Shown: in pieces, positions 45,374-53,671 of the stretch
Position numbering within the stretch: position 1 is the stretch's first letter
How the letters are laid out: every line of letters begins with the position of its first letter
NCBI GenBank assembly: GCA_947503345.1
Contig: CANNCW010000002.1
Span: 310,001-374,000, forward strand
DNA: 64,000 bases
Source of the DNA: an uncultured Kangiella sp.
Lineage (GTDB): Bacteria > Pseudomonadota > Gammaproteobacteria > Enterobacterales > Kangiellaceae
Reading direction: 5' to 3'
Translations under genes and position numbers: made by a program
The notes under the pieces: model-generated
Told to the model about the DNA's origin: nothing
Databases searched by the model: none
Seen by the model: only the letters and a program-made list of their open reading frames with translations

Positions 45374-46273
45374 ATGCAAAAAGCATTGATAACAGGTGGC
45401 ACAGGTTTTATTGGTCGTCACCTAATTCCCCTTCTTGAAGCAGATGGCTATAAAGTCATTATTAAGTCACGTACCCCTGAAAAATTTAAGCAAGATTTTT
45501 ATTTTCGCAATGTAGACTTTCACCAAGACCTTGAGCAAATCCCTAATGTAAACTTAGTAATAAATCTTTGCGGAGAGAACCTAGCAAATAAACGATGGTC
45601 ACTAAAACAAAAGCGCAAAATTTACACCAGTAGAATTGAAGAGACTATTAAGCTCGTCGATTGGATGGCAATCCATGAAAGCAAACCTGCTACTTTTATT
45701 TCCAGTTCTGCTATCGGTTATTATGGTGATCGCAAAGATGAGGTGATTACTGAGAAATCGGAACACGGCAGTAACAAAGAATTCCAAGTTAAGCTATGTA
45801 ATAATTGGGAGTTGTCGGCCAAGAGAGCTGCTTCTCTTGGCATTAGAACCTCCATCATTAGAACAGGCGTAGTTCTAGGCGAAGCGGGAGCTCTGCCCAA
45901 AATGTTATCACCTTTTAAATTAGGTATTGGAGGACAATTAGGCACAGGCAAACAATGGTTTTCATGGATTCATATCGATGACCAGATTAATGCCATAATG
46001 CATTTAATTAAAAACAAAAATTTATTTGGAGTATATAACCTAACAGCACCAAACCCAGTAACCAATTTGCGACTAACACAATCTATAGCTAACAAATTGA
46101 ATAAAAAAGCTAGTTTAAAAGTACCTGCCATTGCTTTAAAACTTAGACTAGGGGGATTTGCAGAGTTATTGCTGACGGGGCAGAAGGTACTCCCTGAAGC
46201 CTTAGAGGCCTCAGGTTTTCAATTTAAATATCCAACGATAGATCTTGCACTAGAAGATTTGATAGAGACTTAG
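45374..46273 (+). CDS. TIGR01777 family NAD-dependent epimerase (SDR39U1/YfcH)
   Basis: 299 residues. The NAD-binding GGTGFIGRHLIPLL motif begins at residue 8. Family blocks: VVINLCGE-like LVINLCGENLANKRW, FISSSAIGYYGDR, IIRTGVVLGEAGALPKML, and the C-terminal ALEASGFQFKYPTIDLALED. SDR family related to cell-division inhibitor SulA-like YfcH annotations; the substrate is unknown. It converges on the amidohydrolase gene, sharing 4 bases at the stop codons. Confidence 0.88.
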   Translation: MQKALITGGTGFIGRHLIPLLEADGYKVIIKSRTPEKFKQDFYFRNVDFHQDLEQIPNVNLVINLCGENLANKRWSLKQKRKIYTSRIEETIKLVDWMAIHESKPATFISSSAIGYYGDRKDEVITEKSEHGSNKEFQVKLCNNWELSAKRAASLGIRTSIIRTGVVLGEAGALPKMLSPFKLGIGGQLGTGKQWFSWIHIDDQINAIMHLIKNKNLFGVYNLTAPNPVTNLRLTQSIANKLNKKASLKVPAIALKLRLGGFAELLLTGQKVLPEALEASGFQFKYPTIDLALEDLIET

Positions 46274-47817
46274 TTATTTTTTGCTTCTTTAATTAATTCC
46301 TTAACATCTTCTCTTAATTGAGCGGCGTCATATACAATCCCATCTTTAATAGTAAATTTTACACCACCGACTCGCTTAGCAACATTATCTAGTCCTAATC
46401 GATAATGTCCTGTTCCATATAAAACTTTAAAGTTTGCAATAGGATTTTCTTCAACGACTACTAAATCTGCAAGCTTGCCTGGAATTACAGAACCTATTTG
46501 ATTTTCCATACCCAGCGCTTCAGCGCCATTTAAAGTAGCTGATTGAATTACTTCTAATGGATGAAAACCAGCTTCTTGTAAAAGCTCCAACTCACGAATA
46601 TACCCAAAGCCGAAAATTTTATAAATGTAACCAGCATCAGAACCAATAGTGACACGACCGCCGTTATTTTTATAATCATTTAAGAAAGCCATCCACTTTT
46701 TGAAGTTGGCTTTCCAATCAATTTCATTTTGCGTGGTCCAATCAAAGAAATACGAGCCATGGGATTCGCGATTAGGCTCAAAAAACTCTACCAATTTGGG
46801 GTGAGTATAATCTTTATGCCAGTCAGCATTGCGCTCACGCATTACATCACGACTTGCTTCGTAAATAGTCATAGTTGGATTAATAGTGAAATCTAAATCA
46901 ATTAACTCATCTCGCACGGCATTCCAAGTATCACTACCTTCTTCTGCAGCTTGTAACCATAAACGACCAGCTTCGGTAAAACGATGTGACTCATTGTTGT
47001 AGTTATATTCCAGCGGATAATCTTGTATCACTTTATCTTCGAACATTGCCTCAGGAAGACCATACCAGTGCTCCATAGTGGTTAATCCCATACGAGCGGA
47101 ATCTAATGCATTGGTACCGACAACATTTAATTGAGCATGATGCATTGCAGTCCCTAGGCCTTGTTTTTTTGCTTCATCAAGTGCCGCCGCCATCATGTTT
47201 TTTGGGAGACCAAAAAATTTAATACCCTTGGCGCCTTTTTTAGCTACATGGCGTACCCACTTACGGGTTTCTTCGGCTGTAGTAATTTCTTTATCCCACC
47301 CCATACCAAAACCGATATAAGGGATTATTCTTGGAGCTGTGATCTTGTTATTAGCGCTTAACTTTTGATGCTTTAAAGTCCAATCCAAACCGTTAAAACT
47401 ACCTGGCTCCCGGACAGTAGTAATGCCATGTGATAACCATAATTTAAAGGGATACTCTGCAGGTAATCCTTGAACACTTCCTGCGATATGAGCGTGCATA
47501 TCAACAAAACCTGGTAAAACGTAGTGTCCACTGATATCAAGCTCTTTATCATTCGGCCCAGCTTTAGGGCGGGCAGAGTCTTTAATTGAAACGCCAGGAG
47601 CGCCAACTGAGCGAACTGAGATAATTTTATTGCCTTGTATAATAATATCTACAGGACCTGTCGGCGGAGCTCCTTCACCATTGATTAAAATGCCTCCACG
47701 AAGAATTAATCGATTAAAGGGACCTTCACCTTCAGACTTAATGGGTGCATCTATAGTTGAGGCCAACATATTCTGCGAAATCAAAATACAAAAGAAACTA
47801 ATAATAATCTTTTTCAC
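46270..47817 (-). CDS. Secreted amidohydrolase family protein
   Basis: 515 residues, GTG start at 47817 preceded by GGAG. A signal peptide (IIISFFCILISQNMLAS) exports it to the periplasm. Metal-binding motifs: PGFVDMHAHIAGSVQGLP, a second His pair in GTAMHHAQLNVV and MEHWYGLPE, and the Asp in VTIGSDAGYIY. The C-terminal IPGKLADLVVVEENPIANF is the usual amidohydrolase ending. Similar in plan to the protein at 30135 but not adjacent to a regulator. Substrate unknown. Confidence 0.85.
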   Translation of the reverse strand: MKKIIISFFCILISQNMLASTIDAPIKSEGEGPFNRLILRGGILINGEGAPPTGPVDIIIQGNKIISVRSVGAPGVSIKDSARPKAGPNDKELDISGHYVLPGFVDMHAHIAGSVQGLPAEYPFKLWLSHGITTVREPGSFNGLDWTLKHQKLSANNKITAPRIIPYIGFGMGWDKEITTAEETRKWVRHVAKKGAKGIKFFGLPKNMMAAALDEAKKQGLGTAMHHAQLNVVGTNALDSARMGLTTMEHWYGLPEAMFEDKVIQDYPLEYNYNNESHRFTEAGRLWLQAAEEGSDTWNAVRDELIDLDFTINPTMTIYEASRDVMRERNADWHKDYTHPKLVEFFEPNRESHGSYFFDWTTQNEIDWKANFKKWMAFLNDYKNNGGRVTIGSDAGYIYKIFGFGYIRELELLQEAGFHPLEVIQSATLNGAEALGMENQIGSVIPGKLADLVVVEENPIANFKVLYGTGHYRLGLDNVAKRVGGVKFTIKDGIVYDAAQLREDVKELIKEAKNN

Positions 47818-47891
47818 TGCTACTCCTTATTACTCCAAAATTACTTGTTCTCAACTTTATCACAATCAAGCTCGTAAGATTCTTTGCTAAT

Positions 47892-48461
47892 TTAAATTTT
47901 ATCGCAGTTCAATCGAAAACTCTCTAGCCACTTCTTACCATCATTCGGCGGAGAGGATTCGTATTTCCAATCAAAATGACTATCACTGATATTATGGAAT
48001 GTTATTCTGGCCTTATGAGCGGGAGCTTGGCCTCTTTTAGGATAATCACCATTCATAATTAAACTTTTGCCATCAAACTTTGCTGTAAAACTTTGAAAAT
48101 CCGATAACTTATCAAAGGTCCAAGTCATTAACCACTGATCTTGACTTGGATTATAAACTCGCAGGTTAGTGCCCATCCCTGCCGCGTTTAAGTCTTTTGC
48201 TTGTGGATACCAAAAATCCTGTATTGCATAACCATTTAAAGTGTAACGCCACTCCCAGCGTGAAACCTGCGGAGAAACAACCCAACTTCCATCTTGCTGT
48301 CTCAACTTACGTTTACAGTGCCAATCTCCAATTAAAGGCTGCATTTGAATAACACTTTTAGCAGCATCTTTGGCTGGTGCTAAACCGAAATAGTCTGCCG
48401 AAAAAACTGAGCTAGCAAAAGATAAAGTTAGAATAGTAATCATAGATGTATAAACTTTCAT
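47892..48461 (-). CDS. Small secreted protein (DUF1579-like)
   Basis: 189 residues from the ATG at 48461, chosen because a clear GGAGG ribosome site lies just upstream; the four-codon-longer reading starts on top of it. A signal peptide (VYTSMITILTLSFASSVFSA) precedes a beta-rich domain: LIGDWHCKRKLRQQDGSWVV, WEWRYTLNGYAIQDFWYP, LRVYNPSQDQWLMTWTF. This looks like the DUF1579/lipocalin-like type of protein. Function unknown. Single gene. Confidence 0.68.
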   Translation of the reverse strand: MKVYTSMITILTLSFASSVFSADYFGLAPAKDAAKSVIQMQPLIGDWHCKRKLRQQDGSWVVSPQVSRWEWRYTLNGYAIQDFWYPQAKDLNAAGMGTNLRVYNPSQDQWLMTWTFDKLSDFQSFTAKFDGKSLIMNGDYPKRGQAPAHKARITFHNISDSHFDWKYESSPPNDGKKWLESFRLNCDKI

Positions 48462-48545
48462 AGGAACCTCCAATTAATGATTAATCTATGACCATGCCGT
48501 ATAACAAGTATGACTGCAAAGAAAAGATGTGACGAAATGTTACTA

Positions 48546-49445
48546 TTAGTTGTTCACTACACCTGATGGTACATGACCACTAGCAATATGGCCTTTAGCA
48601 CGATCAATATGGCCTTCTTGATCATCAAAAAACACATCCGCTCCGAATGCTTTTAAGAAATGAGTTTTGTCCATACCACCCAAAAACAATGCCTCATCAA
48701 TACGGATATCCCAGTAGCGTAAAGTCCTAATTACTCGCTCATGGGCAGGTGCTGATCTTGCCGTTACCAATGCAGTACGAATGGGACAAGTATCGGTGGT
48801 AAATTCTTTTTGTATTTTATGTAGTGCAGCTAAGAAGTCTTTAAAGGGTCCACCTTCAAGGGGTCTTTGGGCCGAAGCCTTTTCATGCTTGGTGAACTCT
48901 TCCAAACCGCTTTCTTGATAGACCTTCTCGGCTTCATCTGAAAATAAAACCGCATCACCATCAAATGCAAACTTTATTAAATTAGAGTCGCTGTTGGCTT
49001 TATTTGGAGCAACAATGGTTGCTGCTGCAATACCATTATCAACTGCTTGCTTCACATCATAGGGATTGGTAGATAAAAATAAATGGGCACCGAAAGCAGA
49101 AGCATATAAATAAGGGCTATTTCCAGAAGTGAAAGCAGCCCTTGTGATTTGTAATTCATGGTTTTCTATTGAGTTGAATACTCTAAGCCCAGTGTCAGCA
49201 CTATTTCTCGATAGTAAAATAACTTCAACTCTGGGCATTTCACTGGAACTTTCATTTAATGCTAAAAGTTTTTTAACTAGACCAAAAGCGGCTCCCGGCT
49301 TAAGTAGTTCATCTTCATGATCTATTTGGTATTGAGCATAACTATCAACACCTTTTTCGAGGTAAATCCGATGACTGTCAGCGAGATCAAACAAAGCTGT
49401 TGATGAAATAGCGATTACCAAAGTATCGTTAAACTCAATAGGCAT
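48546..49445 (-). CDS. 5'-nucleotidase family protein (cytosolic NT5C1-like)
   Basis: 299 residues. Conserved blocks of the pfam06189 family are visible: LVIAISSTALFDLADSHRIY, VEVILLSRNSADTGLRVFNSI, FLSTNPYDVKQAVDNGIAAA, AFDGDAVLFSDEAEKVY and FLGGMDKTHFLKAFGADVFFDDQEGHI. The HAD-like Asp residues are conserved. It hydrolyses nucleoside monophosphates in the cytoplasm. It lies 8 bases after mlaA and may be co-transcribed with it. Confidence 0.85.
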   Translation of the reverse strand: MPIEFNDTLVIAISSTALFDLADSHRIYLEKGVDSYAQYQIDHEDELLKPGAAFGLVKKLLALNESSSEMPRVEVILLSRNSADTGLRVFNSIENHELQITRAAFTSGNSPYLYASAFGAHLFLSTNPYDVKQAVDNGIAAATIVAPNKANSDSNLIKFAFDGDAVLFSDEAEKVYQESGLEEFTKHEKASAQRPLEGGPFKDFLAALHKIQKEFTTDTCPIRTALVTARSAPAHERVIRTLRYWDIRIDEALFLGGMDKTHFLKAFGADVFFDDQEGHIDRAKGHIASGHVPSGVVNN

Positions 49446-49453
49446 AGAAAACC

Positions 49454-50185
49454 TTAAAAGTCATCGCAATCTTCTTCAAACTCACACTCTTCATCTTCAA
49501 TTGGCGGATTACCATCATGAATTAAAAATTGACGACGCTGTAAATAAACTTCTCGAATCAAAGTATAGTCATCTGGTGCTGAATTTAACTGATCTTCTAA
49601 CGCCAATAATCCCGCTCGAGTTTGTATTAGATCTAATCCTCGTAATCCAATCTCTGTTTGTCGATCATTTTCTAATTCTTCATACAGATTATATATTACA
49701 AAGCTATCTACGCCCTGCCCGACAAGATCACGAGTTGTTGATGGGCCTAAAAATGGAAGCATTAAATATGATCCATCACCAACGCCCCAGGTTGCAAGAG
49801 TTTGGCCAAAATCCTCAGGCTGGTGCTCAATACCCATGTCCGTTGCTTGATCAGCCAAACCGCCAAATCCTAAGGTAGTATTAATTAAGAAACGACCGGT
49901 ATCTTTAAAAGCCTTACCAATTTTGAATTGCAAAATGTCATTAATAATTGTTGGGATCTCTCCAAGATTGGAAAAGAAGTTAGAAACACCTTTTTCTAAT
50001 AGATCTGGAGTAACAGCCTTATAACCCTTCGCAACAGGTTTTAATAAAGCCTTATCAACACCTTTGTTAAACTCCCATACTTTACGATTAAAACCTTCAT
50101 AGGGATCTTGAGGGTTAGTGCCAGTGGTACTACAACCTGTAGCAATTAAAGAGAAAAATATTATGCTTAAAAGTTTTGCTTTCAT
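49454..50185 (-). CDS. mlaA: Outer-membrane lipid-asymmetry lipoprotein MlaA (VacJ)
   Basis: 243 residues. A lipoprotein signal (LLSIIFFSLIATGCSTTG) is followed by the MlaA core DPYEGFNRKVWEFNKGVDKALLKPVAKGYKAVTP, NDILQFKIGKAFKDTGRFLINTTLGFGGLAD, and the FGQTLATWGVGDGSYLMLPFLGPSTTRD motif. MlaA removes misplaced phospholipids from the outer leaflet together with porin. The other mla genes are not in the window. The 54-base gap to the DUF2063 gene would allow read-through from the hvf operon. Confidence 0.93.
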   Translation of the reverse strand: MKAKLLSIIFFSLIATGCSTTGTNPQDPYEGFNRKVWEFNKGVDKALLKPVAKGYKAVTPDLLEKGVSNFFSNLGEIPTIINDILQFKIGKAFKDTGRFLINTTLGFGGLADQATDMGIEHQPEDFGQTLATWGVGDGSYLMLPFLGPSTTRDLVGQGVDSFVIYNLYEELENDRQTEIGLRGLDLIQTRAGLLALEDQLNSAPDDYTLIREVYLQRRQFLIHDGNPPIEDEECEFEEDCDDF

Positions 50186-50239
50186 CCTACAACCTTGTTA
50201 TTCGTTATCGCCTGCATTGTAGCAATAACTGTCGCAAAG

Positions 50240-51031
50240 TTATAGATTAGTGCCAAGAATTACATCTCGCAACAGAAAGTCTTGCAAGATTTGTTGCCCA
50301 CCATCTATCAGCTGTTGTGGGTCTGGATATTGTGTTTCATCTTGTAATATCTGTATTGCTTCTTGACCAGTCAATTGAAGGCCGTTTTCTTGCTCTGACT
50401 GCTGAAATATCTCCAATAAACGATAAGTAATGGCATTTGTTTCCATAAAATCCACTTCATCATTACGATTACGAGATATTATTAAGAAAGTGGGCTTTTC
50501 AGGTGCTTCTTGGGGCACATAAGCATCTCCGATACGATGTACTGGGAATTGATAAACCAAAGGCCATGCTAACGGTGAAACCACCACTTTCTGAATAAAC
50601 AAATCGCCATTTCTATCATGTGGAAATTTGCGGATATCACCTGTATCCGATAGTGCATTTAGCTCCATCCACTCCCAATGTGCCAATTCCTGCATAAATG
50701 AAAAGTCATCCTTATTAGATGGACGCTCACTGGTAAGATATTCTAAAAAGGCTTTTGATATATCCCTAAAGTAAGGACTATGAGCCTTGTGTTCTACAAA
50801 GAACTGACGCACCAATTGGTGCCATTTGGTATCGCCTGTTAACTCTCTTAAAATTGGAAAACTATTAGAGCAAAAGTTCTCAAGGTTGTTATAAAACAAA
50901 TCTCGGTAAACCTTCATGCGTCTATCTTCAATGTTATCTGGCTTTGCTTTTTGCTCGGGATTTCTTAAATGCTCAGCAAAGTCGTATTGAACTCGCTGAA
51001 ATTTTGGTAAATTTTTAGCGTTATCAGGCAA
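50240..51031 (-). CDS. hvfC: DUF2063 RiPP partner protein (HvfC/BufC)
   Basis: 263 residues, TTG start at 51031, overlapping the DUF692 gene by 8 bases. The N-terminal DUF2063 domain is visible (VQYDFAEHLRNPEQ, VYRDLFYNNLENFCSNSFPIL, HKAHSPYFRDISKAFLEYL). The C-terminal half contains further helices. In HvfABC and bufferin systems this protein delivers the precursor to the DUF692 multinuclear iron enzyme and is needed for modification. The overlap implies coupled translation at near 1:1 ratio with the enzyme. The gene symbol is by homology of system, not tested. Confidence 0.85.
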   Translation of the reverse strand: MPDNAKNLPKFQRVQYDFAEHLRNPEQKAKPDNIEDRRMKVYRDLFYNNLENFCSNSFPILRELTGDTKWHQLVRQFFVEHKAHSPYFRDISKAFLEYLTSERPSNKDDFSFMQELAHWEWMELNALSDTGDIRKFPHDRNGDLFIQKVVVSPLAWPLVYQFPVHRIGDAYVPQEAPEKPTFLIISRNRNDEVDFMETNAITYRLLEIFQQSEQENGLQLTGQEAIQILQDETQYPDPQQLIDGGQQILQDFLLRDVILGTNL

Positions 51032-51872
51032 TGGCTTTACCCTCTAAATCTTGACCTAAAAATTTATGTTGAATAGCTTTAATTTTAGCGACTTCAGCAA
51101 ATAATTCCTCCAAAGGAGGAATATTAAAGTCTCGCTCTAATAAAGTAGGAAAAACGCCAAATTCTTGATACGCGGTTTCTAATAAAGCCCACACATCTGG
51201 TTTAACATCGGCACCATGGGTATCCACCTTTAAGTCGTCGGCTTCATCATAATGACCTGCAATATGGGCATAAGCAATACGTTCTTTAGGTAGTGCTTTT
51301 AAAAAAGCGCTAGCATCATAATTATGGTTAATACTGTTTACATAGATATTGTTGACATCCAACAATAAGTCACAATCCGCTTCCTCTAGTACCGCCAATA
51401 GAAACTCTAACTCAGTCATTTCCTGACCAGGAGTTGCATAGTATGAGACATTCTCCATGGCCAGTTTCATGCCAATTATATCTTGTACTTGTTTAATTCG
51501 ATCTGCCACATAATGAACCGCTTCTTCGGTAAAAGGGATCGGCATCAAATCGTATAGATGACCATCGTCACTGCAGTAGCTTAAATGCTCGCTATAAGAT
51601 CGAATATTGTATTTCTGAATAAACTTAGCTACTTCTTTAACAAAATCTGTATCTAATGGTGTTGGTCCGCCAATGGATAGCGAAAGACCATGGATTACAA
51701 AAGGAAAGCGCTCAGCGTAACGTTCAAATTGCTTAACAAATCTACCGCCAAAAGGGATCCAGTTTTCAGGTGCAACTTCCATAAAGTCGACGCAAGAGCC
51801 ACTCACGGCATCAAATTGATCGGAAAAATCACGTCTTAATCCTAAACCTGCTCCAGTGACTAATTGAGTCAT
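51024..51872 (-). CDS. hvfB: DUF692 multinuclear iron-dependent oxidase (MNIO; HvfB/BufB)
   Basis: 282 residues, ATG preceded by AAAGG. TIM-barrel enzyme of the MbnB/DUF692 family. Blocks: GAGLGLRRDFSDQF, DFMEVAPENWIPFGG, GLSLSIGGPTPLD, EHLSYCSDDGHLYDLMPIPF, AMENVSYYATPGQEM, LLDVNNIYVNSINHNYDA and AYAHIAGHYDEADDLKVDTHG, which supply the His, Glu and Asp ligands of the iron site. The family uses iron and O2 to rewrite cysteines in peptide precursors (oxazolone/thioamide or related). It lies downstream of the Cys-repeat precursor gene, its expected substrate. Confidence 0.9.
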   Translation of the reverse strand: MTQLVTGAGLGLRRDFSDQFDAVSGSCVDFMEVAPENWIPFGGRFVKQFERYAERFPFVIHGLSLSIGGPTPLDTDFVKEVAKFIQKYNIRSYSEHLSYCSDDGHLYDLMPIPFTEEAVHYVADRIKQVQDIIGMKLAMENVSYYATPGQEMTELEFLLAVLEEADCDLLLDVNNIYVNSINHNYDASAFLKALPKERIAYAHIAGHYDEADDLKVDTHGADVKPDVWALLETAYQEFGVFPTLLERDFNIPPLEELFAEVAKIKAIQHKFLGQDLEGKAIA

Positions 51873-51908
51873 AACAGAACCTTTGTTAAATAATTTGCTT
51901 AGAAGGAA

Positions 51909-51933
51909 AAAGTGGTAGCTAAGCTACCACTTT
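51909..51933 (-). terminator. Partial terminator/attenuator between precursor and modifying enzymes
   Basis: An 11-bp perfect stem (AAAGTGGTAGC/GCTACCACTTT) with a TAA loop sits between the precursor stop (51954) and the DUF692 start (51872). On the minus strand the stem is followed by TTTTCC, a short T tract. It would stop most transcripts after the precursor gene and let a fraction through to the enzymes, matching the higher precursor demand. Confidence 0.75.
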
Positions 51934-51953
51934 GATTTACTGATAAATAAAGA

Positions 51954-52451
51954 TTAGCCGCCGCATTTACCTTCGCCGCACTTACCTTCTTTACCGTCTT
52001 TCTTAGACTCGCCGCATTTACCTTCGCCGCACTTGCCTTCTTTACCGTCTTTCTTAGACTCGCCGCATTTACCTTCGCCGCACTTGCCTTCTTTACCTTT
52101 CTTGCCTTTGTCAGCGCCTTTTTTCTCGCCGCACTTGCCTTCGCCGCATTTGCCTTCTTTACCGTCCTTTTTAGACTCGCCGCATTTACCTTCGCCGCAC
52201 TTGCCTTCTTTACCGTCTTTTTTAGCTTCGCCGCATTTGCCTTCGCCGCACTTACCTTCTTTACCATCTTTCTTAGCTTCGCCGCACTTACCTTCGCCAC
52301 ACTTGCCTTCGCCATCGAATTGCGCAAGGTTATAGCCTTGTGATAAATCGTTTACTGCAAATGGGTTAGCTGAAGCTGTAGTCATTGCTACTGATGCTGC
52401 TAATGATGCAGAAACTAAAACGGCTAATTTACTTTTATCTTTGTTTAACAT
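51954..52451 (-). CDS. hvfA: Secreted Cys-rich RiPP precursor, EGKCG repeats (HvfA/bufferin type)
   Basis: 165 residues, ATG with TAGGAG upstream. A signal peptide (1-28, cut after ASA) leads to NPFAVNDLSQGYNLAQFD, the conserved N-terminus of HvfA-like bufferins. From residue 48 to the end are seven pairs EGKCGEGKCG, 14 EGKCG motifs and 14 Cys in all, joined by E(A/S)KKDGK spacers; one spacer (between pairs 4 and 5) is longer and Lys/Gly-rich. In the Haemophilus system the MNIO pair converts EGKCG cysteines into copper-binding oxazolone/thioamide groups; by analogy this peptide is a periplasmic copper chelator. Repeats of the gene in other frames give Lys/Ala- or Pro/Ser-rich readings which are artefacts. 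Confidence 0.9.
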   Translation of the reverse strand: MLNKDKSKLAVLVSASLAASVAMTTASANPFAVNDLSQGYNLAQFDGEGKCGEGKCGEAKKDGKEGKCGEGKCGEAKKDGKEGKCGEGKCGESKKDGKEGKCGEGKCGEKKGADKGKKGKEGKCGEGKCGESKKDGKEGKCGEGKCGESKKDGKEGKCGEGKCGG

Positions 52452-52491
52452 GAGATTACTCCTAAGTGTATGTTTACAATCTAATCAAGTA

Positions 52492-52521
52492 GTTAGACAT
52501 AGAGCCTTGCGCTTTGTTACA
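52492..52521 (-). promoter_or_regulatory. ECF-sigma-like promoter of the hvf operon
   Basis: On the minus strand TGTAAC (52521-52516), a 17-base spacer and GTCTAAC (52498-52492) match the GTAAC/GTC style of ECF-sigma promoters that control many DUF692/DUF2063 operons. The ATG follows 41 bases later. No ECF sigma gene is visible in the window, so the factor would be elsewhere. Confidence 0.45.
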
Positions 52522-52595
52522 TCTAATTCCTGATATTCTGAATTTAATTGTACAAACGATAGAAGTCAAAGAAATAGTCACGAACTAAGCGTTGG

Positions 52596-53663
52596 CTAGT
52601 TCACAACCTTATCAATATTAATGTGGAAATTTTGTTCAGGTTTTAATCCTTTAATGATCTTTGTGCGACCGTATTTATCACCAATTTCAGATTTTGCAAA
52701 TCCAGACTGCGAAAGCCGAATTTCTATATATAAATCAGTAACTTGCCAAAAATCATTACTTTGTAACATTAGATCTTTAGGCGTTAATTTGAATGTATTT
52801 GGTAGCTTATGAACTTCATAGGACTTAACTGCTATAGGTGCTCCACCTTGAGCTGGTCGAATCAACGCAAAAGCTTTTGTAAAGCTGTGTAAATCTAAGT
52901 TACTAAAATTATCAATATGAATAGAGACATATTGAGAAGATAAAAAATCTAAATTTGCTTGCTCTTTGGCAATAAGGCTATCAATTAAATTAGCAGAATC
53001 GCTTCCCGACTCTCTTTTGGCTAATAGATACGACCAAGTATCAATAGCCGCTTGATGATTACCCAACCTAGAATCGGTCAAGCCCTTCATCATCAAAGCA
53101 CCTTCATGATTTGTATTTTTTAACAAAACTAAGTTCAACTGGGATAGCGCCGACTCGAAGTCGTTAAATTCAATATAGGTTTTAGCAACTTCAATGCGAT
53201 TATTAATTTGCTCCTGTTGAGTTCCAATTTGTGAAGCTCGATCAAAAGCTTGCGAAGTCATTTTTATAAGTGACTTAGTTTCTTCATCGGATAATCCATT
53301 ATTTCCATTACTGTTAGAGCTTACCAACATCAAGCGACCCAGCTTCATCCAGCCTTCTTTATCACTTGGGTTTGCTTCCTGTCTTAAGCGTAACTCACTG
53401 ATTAATTGATTAACAGTAAGCTTTTTCTCTCCGACCATGGCAGCTAACTTAGTTAAATCGTAATCTTTTAGCGATTGATGCTGTTTTGCTAGTTGGTTGA
53501 TAACCTTAGACGCTCCCAAATATTGATAGAGTCCATAGCCAGATGTAAGGGAAATTAGTGCAAAGCTTATAAATAACCAACGACCATTATTTGAGCGAAA
53601 TGTATTACTGAAAAGCCACAATGCCCAACTCAAAGCCACTAAAATTAGAATGCCAGTTACCAT
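52596..53663 (-). CDS. ccmI: Cytochrome c maturation protein CcmI (TPR)
   Basis: 355 residues. Two N-terminal transmembrane helices (ILILVALSWALWLF and WLFISFALISLTSGYGLY) are followed by TPR-like helices (NPSDKEGWMKLGRLMLVSSN, VAKTYIEFNDFESALSQLNL, MKGLTDSRLGNHQAAIDTW) and a C-terminal domain beginning VSIHIDNFSN. CcmI holds apocytochrome c and hands it to CcmF/CcmH for heme attachment. Last gene of the ccm operon, 8 bases after ccmH. Confidence 0.9.
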   Translation of the reverse strand: MVTGILILVALSWALWLFSNTFRSNNGRWLFISFALISLTSGYGLYQYLGASKVINQLAKQHQSLKDYDLTKLAAMVGEKKLTVNQLISELRLRQEANPSDKEGWMKLGRLMLVSSNSNGNNGLSDEETKSLIKMTSQAFDRASQIGTQQEQINNRIEVAKTYIEFNDFESALSQLNLVLLKNTNHEGALMMKGLTDSRLGNHQAAIDTWSYLLAKRESGSDSANLIDSLIAKEQANLDFLSSQYVSIHIDNFSNLDLHSFTKAFALIRPAQGGAPIAVKSYEVHKLPNTFKLTPKDLMLQSNDFWQVTDLYIEIRLSQSGFAKSEIGDKYGRTKIIKGLKPEQNFHINIDKVVN

Positions 53664-53671
53664 AGTAATTG

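Noticed and set aside
51899..52327. Lys/Ala-rich histone-H1-like reading on the minus strand
   Set aside because: It is another frame of the EGKCG repeat DNA; no signal peptide, start site or ribosome binding site supports it.
51954..52330. Short direct repeats resembling a CRISPR array
   Set aside because: Repeats are in frame, tandem and code for EGKCG units; there are no variable spacers.
52033..52335. Pro/Ser/Leu-rich repeat reading on the plus strand
   Set aside because: It is the antisense of the precursor repeats and has no Shine-Dalgarno.
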